A stretch of 64,000 nucleotides of DNA from JARRLC01 sp050290865 (GTDB taxonomy: Bacteria; Pseudomonadota; Alphaproteobacteria; Rhizobiales; Rhodomicrobiaceae): positions 62,001-126,000 of the forward strand of contig JBNKIW010000007.1 in the NCBI GenBank assembly GCA_050290865.1. Direction: 5' to 3'. The notes beneath the pieces are model-generated. The model worked only from the letters and a program-made list of their open reading frames with translations, did no database searches and was not told the origin of the DNA. The translations under genes and the position numbers were made by a program. Positions 8,962 to 16,676 of this stretch are shown here, piece after piece. Each line of letters starts with the position of its first letter. Within the stretch, counting starts at the first letter, position 1.

Positions 8962-9832
8962 AGCCTTCGCCTTCGACGGTGTTGCGCAGTACGCCGATGC
9001 CTTCGATCTCGATCTCGCAGAGGTCGCCCGGCTTCATCCATACCGGCGGCGTTCGCGCAAAGCCGACGCCGGAAGGCGTGCCGGTGATCAGCACGTCACC
9101 CGGCTCCAGCGTCATGGCCCGGCTGATATCGACGAGGATGTCCACGACCGGGAACATCATGCTCCGCGTATTGTTGGACTGCATGGTCTCGCCGTTGAGG
9201 CGGCTTTCGATTTTCAGTCCCGCCGCGCCCGCAGGCAGCTCCTCCGCCGAGACCAGCCACGGGCCGAAGCCGCCGGTGCGGTCGAAATTCTTGCCCATGT
9301 CCCATTGCGACGTGCGTCGCTGGAACGCGCGGACCGAACCGTCATTGAAGCAGGAGTAGCCGGCGACGCAGTCGAGCGCGTTGGCGGGTGTGAGGTGCTT
9401 CGCGCGTTTCCCGATGACGACGGCGAGTTCAGCCTCGTAGTCGAGCGTTTCCGAGGCCGCCGGCCTCAGCATCGCCGCTCCGTGCGGCACGAGCGACGTG
9501 CGCGAGCGCATGAAAATGGTCGGCGCTTCCGGGCGTTTCCCGGCAAAAGGCCCTTCGTCGATGTGATCGACGTAGTTGAGGCCCAGGCAGATGATCTTGC
9601 CGGGCCGCGCGACCGGCAGGGCATAGGTGATGCCTGCGAGCGGATGACGCGCCGCCGCCGGTGGCCTGGCCGCAAGCGCCGAGAGGGGTGCGAGATCGCC
9701 GCCGCTTGCCGCCAGCCAATCCCCCAGATCGGCGGGAATGGAAGGGTCCACGGCCTGAAGATCGACGACGCTGTCCCCGTCCGCGATCCCCAGATGCAGG
9801 GCTCCACCCGCCTCAAACCCGATGATTTTCAT
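8960..9832 (-). CDS. Fumarylacetoacetate hydrolase (FAH) family protein
   Basis: 290 aa FAH-superfamily enzyme, a metal-dependent hydrolase/decarboxylase/isomerase family acting on 2-oxo acids from aromatic catabolism. N-terminal lid domain to about residue 75, then the FAH fold: ICLGLNYVDHIDE (His90), the metal ligands E133 and E135 in DYEAELAVVIG, GYSCFNDGSVRAFQRR with the expected Asp, and LITGTPSGVGFARTPP plus a C-terminal LKPGD-like WMKPGDLCEIEIEGIG loop. Alone on its strand and convergent with ackA. Close relatives include 2-keto-4-pentenoate hydratase-like and ureidoglycolate lyase-like proteins; the exact substrate is not inferable. It is 23 kb from the aromatic cluster, so a link is speculative. 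Confidence 0.88.
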   Translation of the reverse strand: MKIIGFEAGGALHLGIADGDSVVDLQAVDPSIPADLGDWLAASGGDLAPLSALAARPPAAARHPLAGITYALPVARPGKIICLGLNYVDHIDEGPFAGKRPEAPTIFMRSRTSLVPHGAAMLRPAASETLDYEAELAVVIGKRAKHLTPANALDCVAGYSCFNDGSVRAFQRRTSQWDMGKNFDRTGGFGPWLVSAEELPAGAAGLKIESRLNGETMQSNNTRSMMFPVVDILVDISRAMTLEPGDVLITGTPSGVGFARTPPVWMKPGDLCEIEIEGIGVLRNTVEGEG

Positions 9833-9898
9833 GCGTCTCCGGCTCCGGTTATGCCTGGCAGGACCTAAACATGATCACCGGTGCGTCGCAAGGCCCGC

Positions 9899-9930
9899 CT
9901 AGTACGCCTCAGCTAAGAAGTCCTGCCCCG
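9899..9930. repeat. Truncated left arm of hairpin A (repeat remnant)
   Basis: CTAGTACGCC at 9899 followed after seven divergent bases by AGAAGTCCTG, matching in order the left arm of hairpin A seen at 3456, 32839 and 57141. The matching right arm (CAGGACTTCC and GGCGTACTAG) is not found downstream, so this looks like a broken copy. Confidence 0.6.
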
Positions 9931-10113
9931 TATCGCGCTCCCCATTATGCGGTGAGGGTATTGGCTCGAACACCCGGCCGTGATTTCGATGAGATCGAGC
10001 TGCTCAGGCACAAGGCTCACCGCAAAACGGGCGAGAGGGTCCCTGGCCACGAAGCCCTGCACCATTGCGCCGAGGCGCAGGAGATTGTGGGCATTGGCAC
10101 GAGGCGAATACAA
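9913..10113 (-). pseudogene. Possible gene fragment ending inside a repeat remnant
   Basis: 66-codon reading frame (MYSPRANAHNLLRLGAMVQG...) with codon choice like real genes of the window over its first 45 codons, then degrading. Its stop TAG lies in the repeat remnant at 9899-9930, suggesting that a longer gene was cut when the repeat arrived or when the locus was rearranged. No family recognised. It is 19 bases from the tRNA-Val gene, a common insertion site. It could equally be non-coding; no good ribosome binding site was seen. Confidence 0.25.
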
Positions 10114-10132
10114 GCGGGGATCGGTGAACCAG

Positions 10133-10207
10133 TGGTGGGCGCTACTGGGATTGAACCAGTGACCTGTCGCGTGTGAAGCGACCGCTCTCCCGCTGAGCTA
10201 AGCGCCC
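10133..10207 (-). tRNA. tRNA-Val (anticodon CAC)
   Basis: 75-nt gene including an encoded 3' CCA. Acceptor stem GGGCGCT/AGCGCCC pairs perfectly; the D arm contains TAGCTCAGCGGGAGAGC; the anticodon stem GTCGC/GCGAC encloses TTCACAC, giving anticodon CAC (codon GTG, valine); the T arm CTGG-TTCAATC-CCAG is complete. A related but degenerate sequence lies just upstream of it on the same strand (10264-10311). Confidence 0.96.
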
Positions 10208-10263
10208 TTATCGGCTGCAGCGAATCAAAAGCGCTGCCGTAACGCATTGATCCTATTTGCGTG

Positions 10264-10311
10264 TGCGCCCTCGTGTGAAGGCGATGCCCTCCCGCTGAGA
10301 CGCACGCGCCC
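10264..10311 (-). pseudogene. tRNA-Val-like 5' half relic
   Basis: On the minus strand it begins GGGCGCG, contains CTCAGCGGGAG (11 bases identical to the D arm of the neighbouring tRNA-Val) and CTTCACACG (anticodon loop with CAC), all in the right order and near-normal spacing. The anticodon stem is mismatched and there is no T arm or 3' acceptor strand, so it should not be a working tRNA. It sits 57 bases upstream of the intact gene. Either a duplicated and decayed tRNA or the leftover of an integration event. Confidence 0.55.
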
Positions 10312-10382
10312 AAAGGAGACGTGATTTAGGCGTGCCGCGGCGGCGCTGTCAAGGTCGCAGACGCATTTCGCTTCGGCCTCCG

Positions 10383-11105
10383 TCAATAGCGCGTGGTGAG
10401 CCGGGTCAGCCATTCCGGTGACGCCTCGACGAGCGCGGCTTCCACCGTCTTGTCGAAACCGCTGAGAACGGCGATACTCCCCACCAGGAGGAATATGCCC
10501 AGCGCCGATTTCAACGCAACTCCTGCGGCCAGCATCCGGCCGCGCTGACGCATGATGACCTGGCGCGACAACATACCGATCAGCACCAGGGGCAGTGCCG
10601 CGCCGAGGCCGAAAAGCAGCATGGTGAGCGTCACCTGCCCCAGATTTTTGCCTTGAGCCGCGAGGACCGAGGCGGCTCCGAGCGTCGGTCCGACGCAGGG
10701 GCTCCAGACTGCGCCCAGCAAAAAACCGACGCCGAATTGCCCTGCCACACCGCTGCCCCCGGCGCTGCCGAAGCGTTGCGTCACCCAGTTGGACACCGGA
10801 CTGGCCAGAGCTGTCACACGCTCCTGCAATCGCGGAAAGACCAGCACGACACCGATTATGAGCAGAAGCGCCGCGCCGGCGGGCCGGAAGATGGCGGTAT
10901 CGAGTCCGACAGCAAAGCCTATGGTCGCAATGAAAAGCCCTATGGCGACGAAGCTGAGCCCCAGTCCGGCGCCAAGCGCGGCCGGACCGAACCGGTGCTC
11001 CGTTGCTGCTGCGCCGAGCACGATCGGCAGGATCGGGAGCACGCAGGGTGACAGAGTGGAGAGGACACCGGCCAGCAGGGCCAGGCTGAGGGTGGCGAAG
11101 GTCAT
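10383..11105 (-). CDS. ccdA: CcdA-type cytochrome c biogenesis / thiol:disulfide transporter
   Basis: 240 aa, six predicted membrane segments; moves reducing equivalents from cytoplasmic thioredoxin to periplasmic thiol proteins. The redox-active cysteines sit in the two duplicated motifs: LSPCVLPILP (Cys21) and WSPCVGPTLG (Cys137), with the Pro pattern typical of CcdA/DsbD-beta. It starts 12 bases after the stop of an exported thioredoxin-like protein, which is its likely partner. Together they form a compact two-gene redox relay; no cytochrome c maturation genes are next to it, so the target could be heme delivery or another thiol pathway. Ends at an in-frame stop with no extra domain. Confidence 0.93.
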   Translation of the reverse strand: MTFATLSLALLAGVLSTLSPCVLPILPIVLGAAATEHRFGPAALGAGLGLSFVAIGLFIATIGFAVGLDTAIFRPAGAALLLIIGVVLVFPRLQERVTALASPVSNWVTQRFGSAGGSGVAGQFGVGFLLGAVWSPCVGPTLGAASVLAAQGKNLGQVTLTMLLFGLGAALPLVLIGMLSRQVIMRQRGRMLAAGVALKSALGIFLLVGSIAVLSGFDKTVEAALVEASPEWLTRLTTRY

Positions 11106-11117
11106 CCGGGCCGCCCG

Positions 11118-11543
11118 TCAGAGCGCTGCGGCTAGCAGCGCCTCGATCGAGGCCGGGTTCGTATCGCCAACGGAGCGTCCAATCTCGCTCGCGCCCTTAT
11201 AGACGATGAGTGTGCTCTGCGCCCTCACGTTCAAAGTCCGCAACACGTCCTTCTGGCTGTCGAAATCGATGTCCAGGACGACGAAGTCCTTGAACTTGGC
11301 CTTCCCCGTCAGATCCTCCACGATCGGCTTCTGCGCCCTGCAGGTTGGGCACCAGGGTGCGGAAACGTGCACGAGTATCAGTTTCCCGGCCTTCTGAGCC
11401 GTGCCAAGTGCCGCCGGCGTGAAGCTGCCCGCCCTTGCGGTACAGATCGAGGTCGCGGTGGCCAGAGCCGTGACCGCCGCGAGGGCCAAAACCGAACGCC
11501 GCGACACAAGGGCCGGGACGGCCGAGAGAATGCGAGATGACAT
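11118..11543 (-). CDS. Exported thioredoxin-like protein
   Basis: 141 aa periplasmic thioredoxin-fold protein. The ATG at 11543 has a perfect GGAGG seven bases upstream. Residues 1-38 form a signal with twin Arg (SRRSVLALAAVTALA) and an Ala-x-Ala cleavage region (TARAG). The active site WCPTC (Cys65, Cys68) lies after LILVHVSAP as in thioredoxins, and the cis-Pro strand is replaced by a QSTLIVYKG segment, where Ser-Thr precedes a hydrophobic strand; a cis-Pro at the usual place is not evident, which is unusual. Same operon as CcdA, 12 bases apart, so it is probably kept reduced by it. Confidence 0.88.
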   Translation of the reverse strand: MSSRILSAVPALVSRRSVLALAAVTALATATSICTARAGSFTPAALGTAQKAGKLILVHVSAPWCPTCRAQKPIVEDLTGKAKFKDFVVLDIDFDSQKDVLRTLNVRAQSTLIVYKGASEIGRSVGDTNPASIEALLAAAL

Positions 11544-11776
11544 GTGGTTCCTCCAGTCAGGGCCGGGCCTGGCTGACCCGGCTGTTGACCGGCCTATTCG
11601 CAAATAGAGGCGACCGGGTTACCGGGCTCACGAAACTGTGTTCTGAAAAGCGGACAGTGCGTACCTTGTGAAGAATGCGGGCCGCGGACGGGCGATCTCA
11701 GCCCCGCCCGGTGCGAGCACCCTCGCACAAGCTTCGCCGGGCAAACTTTGCGTGGCGGTTTTGCTACGGGGTGAGG

Positions 11777-13867
11777 ATGGCCGAGACGTATACCGGCACG
11801 CAGGAAGCGGAGCAGGCGGCAGGACGGCAGGATGTGGGCTTTGCCATCGGCATGGTCATCATCCTGACCGTGCTGTTTCTGCCCATGCCTCCGGTGATGA
11901 TGGATATCGGCCTCGCCTTCTCCATCGCCTTCGCCGTGCTCATCCTCATGGTCGCGCTGTGGATTCAGCGCCCGCTCGACTTCTCGGCCTTCCCGACCAT
12001 CCTGCTCATCGCCACGCTTCTGCGCCTGTCGCTCAACATCGCCTCGACGCGCCTCGTCCTCTCCCACGGCGCGGAGGGCATCAACGCGGCAGGCTATGTC
12101 ATCGCGGGCTTCTCGCGCTTCGTGATGAGCGGGGATTTCGTCATCGGGACCATCGTGTTCGTGATCCTGATCACGGTGAATTTCCTGGTCATCACCAAGG
12201 GCGCCACGCGCATCGCCGAGGTGGGCGCGCGCTTCACCCTCGATGCCATCCCCGGCAAGCAGATGGCCATCGACGCCGACCTCTCCGCCGGACTCATCAA
12301 CGAGAAGGAGGCCATGCACCGCCGCCGCGAGTTGGAGGAGGAAAGCGCGTTCTTCGGTGCCATGGACGGCGCGTCGAAATTCGTGCGCGGCGACGCCATC
12401 GCGGGCATTCTCATCACGCTCATCAACATGTTCGGCGGCATCGTCATCGGTACCATGCGCCACGGCATGTCGCTGGGCCAGGCGGCGGACGTGTTCGTGA
12501 AACTGTCTGTCGGTGACGGTCTGGTAACCCAGATCCCGGCGCTGATCGTATCGTTGTCGGCCGGTCTCCTGGTGTCGAAGGGCGGCACGCGCGGTTCGGT
12601 GGAGAAGGCTGTGCTGGGCCAGCTCAGCCACTATCCGCGCGCCATCTTCGTTGCTTCCTCGGTGCTGCTCGTGCTCGCCGTGGCGCCGGGGCTGCCGTTC
12701 CTTCCCTTTGCGGTCCTGGCCGCGGCGCTGGCATCGCTGGCCTACATCATCCCGCGCCGTCAGGCCGAGGCGCGCACCCGCGAGGAGGAGGCCGCCCAGG
12801 CTGCCAAGGCCGCCGCCGACGAGGAGGCGCGTTCATCGGTCAAGGAATCGCTGAGGACGGTCGAAATCGAGCTGTGCCTCGGCAAACAGCTCTCCAGCGC
12901 GCTGCTGCCGCAGCATAACCAGCTCGTCCAGCGCGTCGCGAAGATGCGGCGGAAGTTCGCCAAGCAATACGGCTTCGTCATCCCGGACATCAAGCTGGGG
13001 GACGATCTGTCGATCCCGCCGAAAACCTATCAGATCAGGATCCATGGCACGACGGTGGCCCTCGGCGAACTGCGCATCGGCGAGGTGCTGGTCATCACCG
13101 GCGACGGTCCGAAGCCGAAAATGCCCGGCGAGGACACGCGCGAACCCGCATTCGGCATGAAAGCCATGTGGATGTCGGAGATGTATGTCGCCAATCTCAA
13201 GCGCGAGGGCTTCACGCCGGTCGACAACCTGTCTGTGCTGCTGACCCATCTCGGGGAGATCATCCGCAACAATCTGGCGCAACTCCTGTCGTACAAGGAC
13301 ATGCGCTCCCTCATCGACCGCCTCGACCCCGAGTACCGCCGGCTCCTCGACGAAATCGTGCCGGCGCACATCACCTATTCCGGGCTCCAGGCGGTGCTCA
13401 AGCTCCTGCTCGCCGAGCGGATTTCCATACGCAACCTGCATCTGATCCTCGAAGCCATCGCCGAGGTCGCGCCCCACGTCCGCCGCGCCGAGCAGCTCGC
13501 GGAGCATGTGCGCATGCGGCTTGCGCAGCAGATCTGCGGCGACCTGTCGGACAATGGCGTGCTGAAGGTGCTGCGGCTCGGCAACCGCTGGGATCTGGCG
13601 TTCCATCAGGCGCTGAAACGCGACACCAAAGGCGACGTGGTGGAGTTCGACATCGACCCGCGGCTGATCGAGCAGTTCGGCCAGGAGGCCAGCAAGGTCA
13701 TTCGCGGCCTCATGGACGAGGGCCATACCTTCGTCCTGGTGGCGGCGCCCGACGCGCGGCCCTTCGTGCGCATGGTGGTGGAGCGGCTGTTCGCGACGCT
13801 GCCCGTGCTGTCGCACACCGAGATTGCGCGCGGCGTGCAGATCAAGTCGCTGGGGACGATCTCGTGA
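11777..13867 (+). CDS. flhA: Flagellar type III export membrane protein FlhA
   Basis: 696 aa, standard FlhA length. N-terminal half has about eight membrane helices; the FHIPEP-family signature RIAEVGARFTLDAIPGKQMAID runs over residues 145-166; the C-terminal cytosolic part (about 340-696) contains the VDNLSVLLTHLGEIIRNN and RRLLDEIVP segments of the nonameric ring that binds export chaperones. Start chosen at MAETYTG, behind GGGGTGAGG; an upstream in-frame Met would add a basic non-conserved tail. First gene of the flagellar operon, 10 bases before fliR (9 intervening). The 234-base upstream gap holds no clear sigma-54 or sigma-28 promoter. Confidence 0.97.
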   Translation: MAETYTGTQEAEQAAGRQDVGFAIGMVIILTVLFLPMPPVMMDIGLAFSIAFAVLILMVALWIQRPLDFSAFPTILLIATLLRLSLNIASTRLVLSHGAEGINAAGYVIAGFSRFVMSGDFVIGTIVFVILITVNFLVITKGATRIAEVGARFTLDAIPGKQMAIDADLSAGLINEKEAMHRRRELEEESAFFGAMDGASKFVRGDAIAGILITLINMFGGIVIGTMRHGMSLGQAADVFVKLSVGDGLVTQIPALIVSLSAGLLVSKGGTRGSVEKAVLGQLSHYPRAIFVASSVLLVLAVAPGLPFLPFAVLAAALASLAYIIPRRQAEARTREEEAAQAAKAAADEEARSSVKESLRTVEIELCLGKQLSSALLPQHNQLVQRVAKMRRKFAKQYGFVIPDIKLGDDLSIPPKTYQIRIHGTTVALGELRIGEVLVITGDGPKPKMPGEDTREPAFGMKAMWMSEMYVANLKREGFTPVDNLSVLLTHLGEIIRNNLAQLLSYKDMRSLIDRLDPEYRRLLDEIVPAHITYSGLQAVLKLLLAERISIRNLHLILEAIAEVAPHVRRAEQLAEHVRMRLAQQICGDLSDNGVLKVLRLGNRWDLAFHQALKRDTKGDVVEFDIDPRLIEQFGQEASKVIRGLMDEGHTFVLVAAPDARPFVRMVVERLFATLPVLSHTEIARGVQIKSLGTIS

Positions 13868-13876
13868 GGGCACCGC

Positions 13877-14632
13877 ATGACCAACATCGGCAGCGAAGTG
13901 GTGCTGCACACCTTCCTTCTGTTCGGCCGCATCGGTGGATGCCTGATGCTCATGCCCGGATTTTCCAGCGCGCGCGTGCCCATGCAGGTGCGGCTGTTCC
14001 TTTCAACGGCCGCCACCCTCGCTCTCGCACCGCTATTGCTGCCCTCCATCCACACCGCCATGAGCGAGCTCGCCCCGGCCGCCGGTCTGTACATCCTCAT
14101 TACGGAAGTGTCGAAAGGCGCGCTCATCGGCATCATGGCCCGCTATTTCCTCCTGGCGCTGGAGTTCGCGGCCACGCTGGCCGCCAGCGCCTCCGGCATC
14201 AACGGAATGCCCGGCGTCCCCGTCGAGGGGGCCGAGGCGATCCCGTCCTTCGGTTCGCTGGTCACCGTCACAGCCACCACCCTGTTCTTCATCATGGACC
14301 TGCATTGGGAGGTTCTGCGCACCATCGTGGAGTCCTACCGCGTGCTGCCGGTGGGCAGCGCGCTTCCTCCCGACTTCGCCATGCAAAGCGTTGCCGGCGC
14401 GTTAAGCAAATCGTTCCTTCTGGCGCTCCAGGTCTGCGGTCCTTTCATCATTTATACGATCTCCGTTAACGTGTTGTTCGGCATCGCTAACAAACTGACC
14501 CCACAGGTGCCCGTTTATTTCGTATCATTGCCATTCGTCATCCTGGGTGGGCTGGTCGTCCTCTATCTCATCGTGGCCGACTTCCTGAGGATCTTCATCC
14601 AGGGTTTCGAGAACTGGCTGGTGACGGGATGA
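13877..14632 (+). CDS. fliR: Flagellar export apparatus protein FliR
   Basis: 251 aa polytopic inner-membrane protein of the flagellar type III export gate (with FliP, FliQ, FlhA, FlhB). About six hydrophobic segments; typical FliR features are LFGRIGGCLMLMPGFSS near the N-terminus, MARYFLLALEFAATLAASASGINGM in the middle, and the C-terminal VPVYFVSLPFVILGGLVVLYL region. Follows flhA after nine bases and overlaps the next gene by four bases (ATGA). fliP, fliQ and flhB are not in the window, so the export gate genes are split across loci. Confidence 0.95.
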   Translation: MTNIGSEVVLHTFLLFGRIGGCLMLMPGFSSARVPMQVRLFLSTAATLALAPLLLPSIHTAMSELAPAAGLYILITEVSKGALIGIMARYFLLALEFAATLAASASGINGMPGVPVEGAEAIPSFGSLVTVTATTLFFIMDLHWEVLRTIVESYRVLPVGSALPPDFAMQSVAGALSKSFLLALQVCGPFIIYTISVNVLFGIANKLTPQVPVYFVSLPFVILGGLVVLYLIVADFLRIFIQGFENWLVTG

Positions 14633-15033
14633 ACAGCGCAAACTCAAGAGCGAGGCGGGCTGGCCGGCTGCTGGACGTGCTCAAGCAGCTTCACCGCATC
14701 GAGGAACACCGCAAGATCGAACTGGAGCGGCAGCTCACCGAACTGGAAGATTCGACCCGCGAGGTCATTCACGCGCTGAATACCGACGATGCCCTGCACG
14801 GGCTGTTCGTCGACACCACGGCGCGATATCTGCGTTCGCTGGCCAGGGACGCCCAGCAGGTAGCCCGGGCTCATGAAGCGCAGTCCCAGAAACTTCTGGA
14901 GAACGCGACCAAGGTCCGCCAGGCCGAACGCCTGAAGGAGACGCTCGACGAGAATCAGCGTCGCGCCGAGAACGAGGCGCAGCTCCTTGATATTATCGAG
15001 CAGCACGCGCGCGACAGCGCAAGCCCCCGGTAA
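14629..15033 (+). CDS. Coiled-coil protein, FliJ-like flagellar export accessory (tentative)
   Basis: 134 aa, almost entirely helical: LLDVLKQLHRIEEHRKIELERQLTELED and KVRQAERLKETLDENQRRAENEAQLLDII have heptad-like hydrophobic spacing. Size, charge and helical hairpin design resemble FliJ, the export ATPase stalk protein and chaperone escort, and its position inside a flagellar operon supports that. Sequence identity to known FliJ cannot be judged by eye. The start overlaps the fliR stop (ATGA), so translation is coupled. No signal or membrane segment. Confidence 0.75.
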   Translation: MNSANSRARRAGRLLDVLKQLHRIEEHRKIELERQLTELEDSTREVIHALNTDDALHGLFVDTTARYLRSLARDAQQVARAHEAQSQKLLENATKVRQAERLKETLDENQRRAENEAQLLDIIEQHARDSASPR

Positions 15034-15094
15034 GTCTCGGGGGTGATGATGGGTGCTGATCGCACCCGAAATTCAACGCCACCGGAGGCTTGGC

Positions 15095-15694
15095 GTGTCC
15101 ATCAGTCCGCCGTCAGACATCATTCTTGGCGTTGCCAACGCTGCCGACCCGCTGAAATACCGCGCAGCCGCAGAGCAGCTCGGGCGGGCGGCGGACGTCA
15201 AGGCGCCCGCGGCGGCCAATGCACCGGACGTGAAGTTCGAGCTGCCGCAGGCGCCACAGACAGGCCAGCACCATGCCGGGCTGAAACTGACGGCGGACAC
15301 GCCAGCCGCCGACAGCGCAACCAAGGCTTACAAGGAGTTCGAAGCCTTCCTGCTGCAATCGTTCATCGAATCGATCCTGCCGAAGGACTCCGCCGGATTT
15401 TTTGGCGGTGGCACGGCGGGCGAATTCTGGAAGTCCATGTTCGCCGAACATGTCGGCCGTGAGCTTGCGCAAAGCTCCGCCCTGGGTATCGCCGAGCAGA
15501 TTGCCGATCATAAAGCGCGGGTCGACAAGGCCCGGGCGGCCCACCCGGCCTTGAGCGGGCCCCCGGCTCAGTCCGCACCGGCTGCGGCGCTCACCGGCCC
15601 CGCGGAAGCGCTGAGGGCAGCCACCGCCGCCAAATCGTCGTCCGTGGTGACCAAACCGACCACGACCGGCCTCTTCACACGCCACGGGAGCTGA
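15095..15694 (+). CDS. Flagellar rod-binding protein (FlgJ N-domain / CheL type)
   Basis: 199 aa with a GTG start placed six bases after a perfect GGAGG; longer in-frame starts lack such a site. The rod-binding domain is at about 82-143: KAYKEFEAFLLQSFIESILP, a Gly-rich FFGGGTAGEFWKSMFAEH and RELAQSSALGIAEQI, the pattern shared by FlgJ N-termini and alphaproteobacterial CheL. The muramidase domain of enterobacterial FlgJ is absent, as is common in alphaproteobacteria. N- and C-terminal flanks are Ala/Pro-rich and probably disordered. Six bases before the FlgN-like gene. Confidence 0.85.
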   Translation: MSISPPSDIILGVANAADPLKYRAAAEQLGRAADVKAPAAANAPDVKFELPQAPQTGQHHAGLKLTADTPAADSATKAYKEFEAFLLQSFIESILPKDSAGFFGGGTAGEFWKSMFAEHVGRELAQSSALGIAEQIADHKARVDKARAAHPALSGPPAQSAPAAALTGPAEALRAATAAKSSSVVTKPTTTGLFTRHGS

Positions 15695-15699
15695 CCGTC

Positions 15700-16167
15700 A
15701 TGCGTAACATGCCCCCTTTCGCCGCTCCTGCCCGAGAGGCCGGAGGCCCCGGTGGGCCCCCCTCCGCCGGAGCGGCCTCCGCGGCGCCAGCCAGGAACGT
15801 GGACGCGCAGTCCATCAACAGTCACATCCAGAAGACGGTCACCCGTCTCATGGAAGTCGTTGACGAGGAGACTGCCGCGCTCCGCGATCGCCAGCCTGTC
15901 GACCTCAGGGAGTACAACAACCGGAAAGCGCATAGCCTGCTCGAACTCGACCGCGCCATGACCATCGCCGAGGGCGTCACGCTGGAAGCCTCGACGCTGG
16001 CGCTCATCGGCGCGTTGCGCGAAAAGCTGAACGCCAACAGCCGTGTTCTGGGCATTCACATCGAGGCCGTCCGCGAGGTGGCCACGATCATCGCCGACAC
16101 CATCCGCGAAGCCGAGTCCGACGGGACATACACCCACGCTTACCGGAGCAAGGGGCAGGCGCCATGA
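15700..16167 (+). CDS. FlgN-like flagellar chaperone
   Basis: 155 aa. After a disordered Pro/Gly/Ala-rich start (1-32) comes a long helical region: IQKTVTRLMEVVDEETAALRDRQPVDLREYNNRKAHSLLELDRAM, then LIGALREKLNANSRVLGIHIEAVREVATIIADTI and a short DGTYT tail. The RQPVDLREYNNRKAHSLLEL segment and tail are typical of alphaproteobacterial flagellar FlgN-family proteins, export chaperones for hook-filament junction proteins. The last four bases overlap the next start. Assignment rests on pattern and context. Confidence 0.72.
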   Translation: MRNMPPFAAPAREAGGPGGPPSAGAASAAPARNVDAQSINSHIQKTVTRLMEVVDEETAALRDRQPVDLREYNNRKAHSLLELDRAMTIAEGVTLEASTLALIGALREKLNANSRVLGIHIEAVREVATIIADTIREAESDGTYTHAYRSKGQAP

Positions 16168-16655
16168 TGGACATCATCAAGTTCGTCGTAACGGGCGTCT
16201 GGTTGAGCGCCATCACGCTGGGCACGGCATATGGGGTGATGTCCTGGCGCGCGGGGCAGGCGGTCGAGGAAAAGAAGATGGCCGCCGAGGAGGCCAAGTC
16301 CTGGGGCGACACCGAGCAGGTCAGGACCAAGATGATCAGCGTGCCGCTCGTGGTCGATGGCGTCGTCAGGGGCTATGTGCTGGCGCAGTTCACCTTCAGT
16401 CTCAGTTCCCGTCTCGCGAAATCGCTGCCGGTGAAGCCGGACATGTTCCTCGTCGATGAAGCTTTCCGGCTGCTCTACAGCGGCGAGGCCGTGGATTTCA
16501 ACACGCTGAAAAAGACCGAGATCGGCACCCTTGCTGAAAAACTGAAGCAAAACGTCAACAAGCGCTTCGGCACCGACCTCGTGAAGGAGGTCTTCGTTCA
16601 GGAACTGAATTACCTCCCGAAAGAGGAATCCCGTGGCGGCACGCCGAAAACGTGA
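16164..16655 (+). CDS. FliL-like flagellar basal-body-associated membrane protein (tentative)
   Basis: 163 aa with one N-terminal membrane helix (about 6-26) and a periplasmic domain. The RTKMISVPLVVDGVVRGYVLAQFTFSLSS segment and the C-terminal helix NKRFGTDLVKEVFVQELNYLP have the layout of FliL, the stomatin-like ring protein around the stator, although typical FliL keeps an extended DP/RD motif that I do not see. Position between a chaperone gene and fliG supports a motor role. Overlaps its upstream neighbour by four bases (ATGA) and is followed 21 bases later by fliG. Confidence 0.65.
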   Translation: MMDIIKFVVTGVWLSAITLGTAYGVMSWRAGQAVEEKKMAAEEAKSWGDTEQVRTKMISVPLVVDGVVRGYVLAQFTFSLSSRLAKSLPVKPDMFLVDEAFRLLYSGEAVDFNTLKKTEIGTLAEKLKQNVNKRFGTDLVKEVFVQELNYLPKEESRGGTPKT

Positions 16656-16676
16656 GCCGCCGGAGAGGCGTAAACC

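Noticed and set aside
11607..11776. Possible sigma-54 or sigma-28 promoter of the flagellar operon
   Set aside because: No GG-N10-GC pair with flanking consensus or CTAAA-N-GCCGATAA-type element could be identified upstream of flhA.
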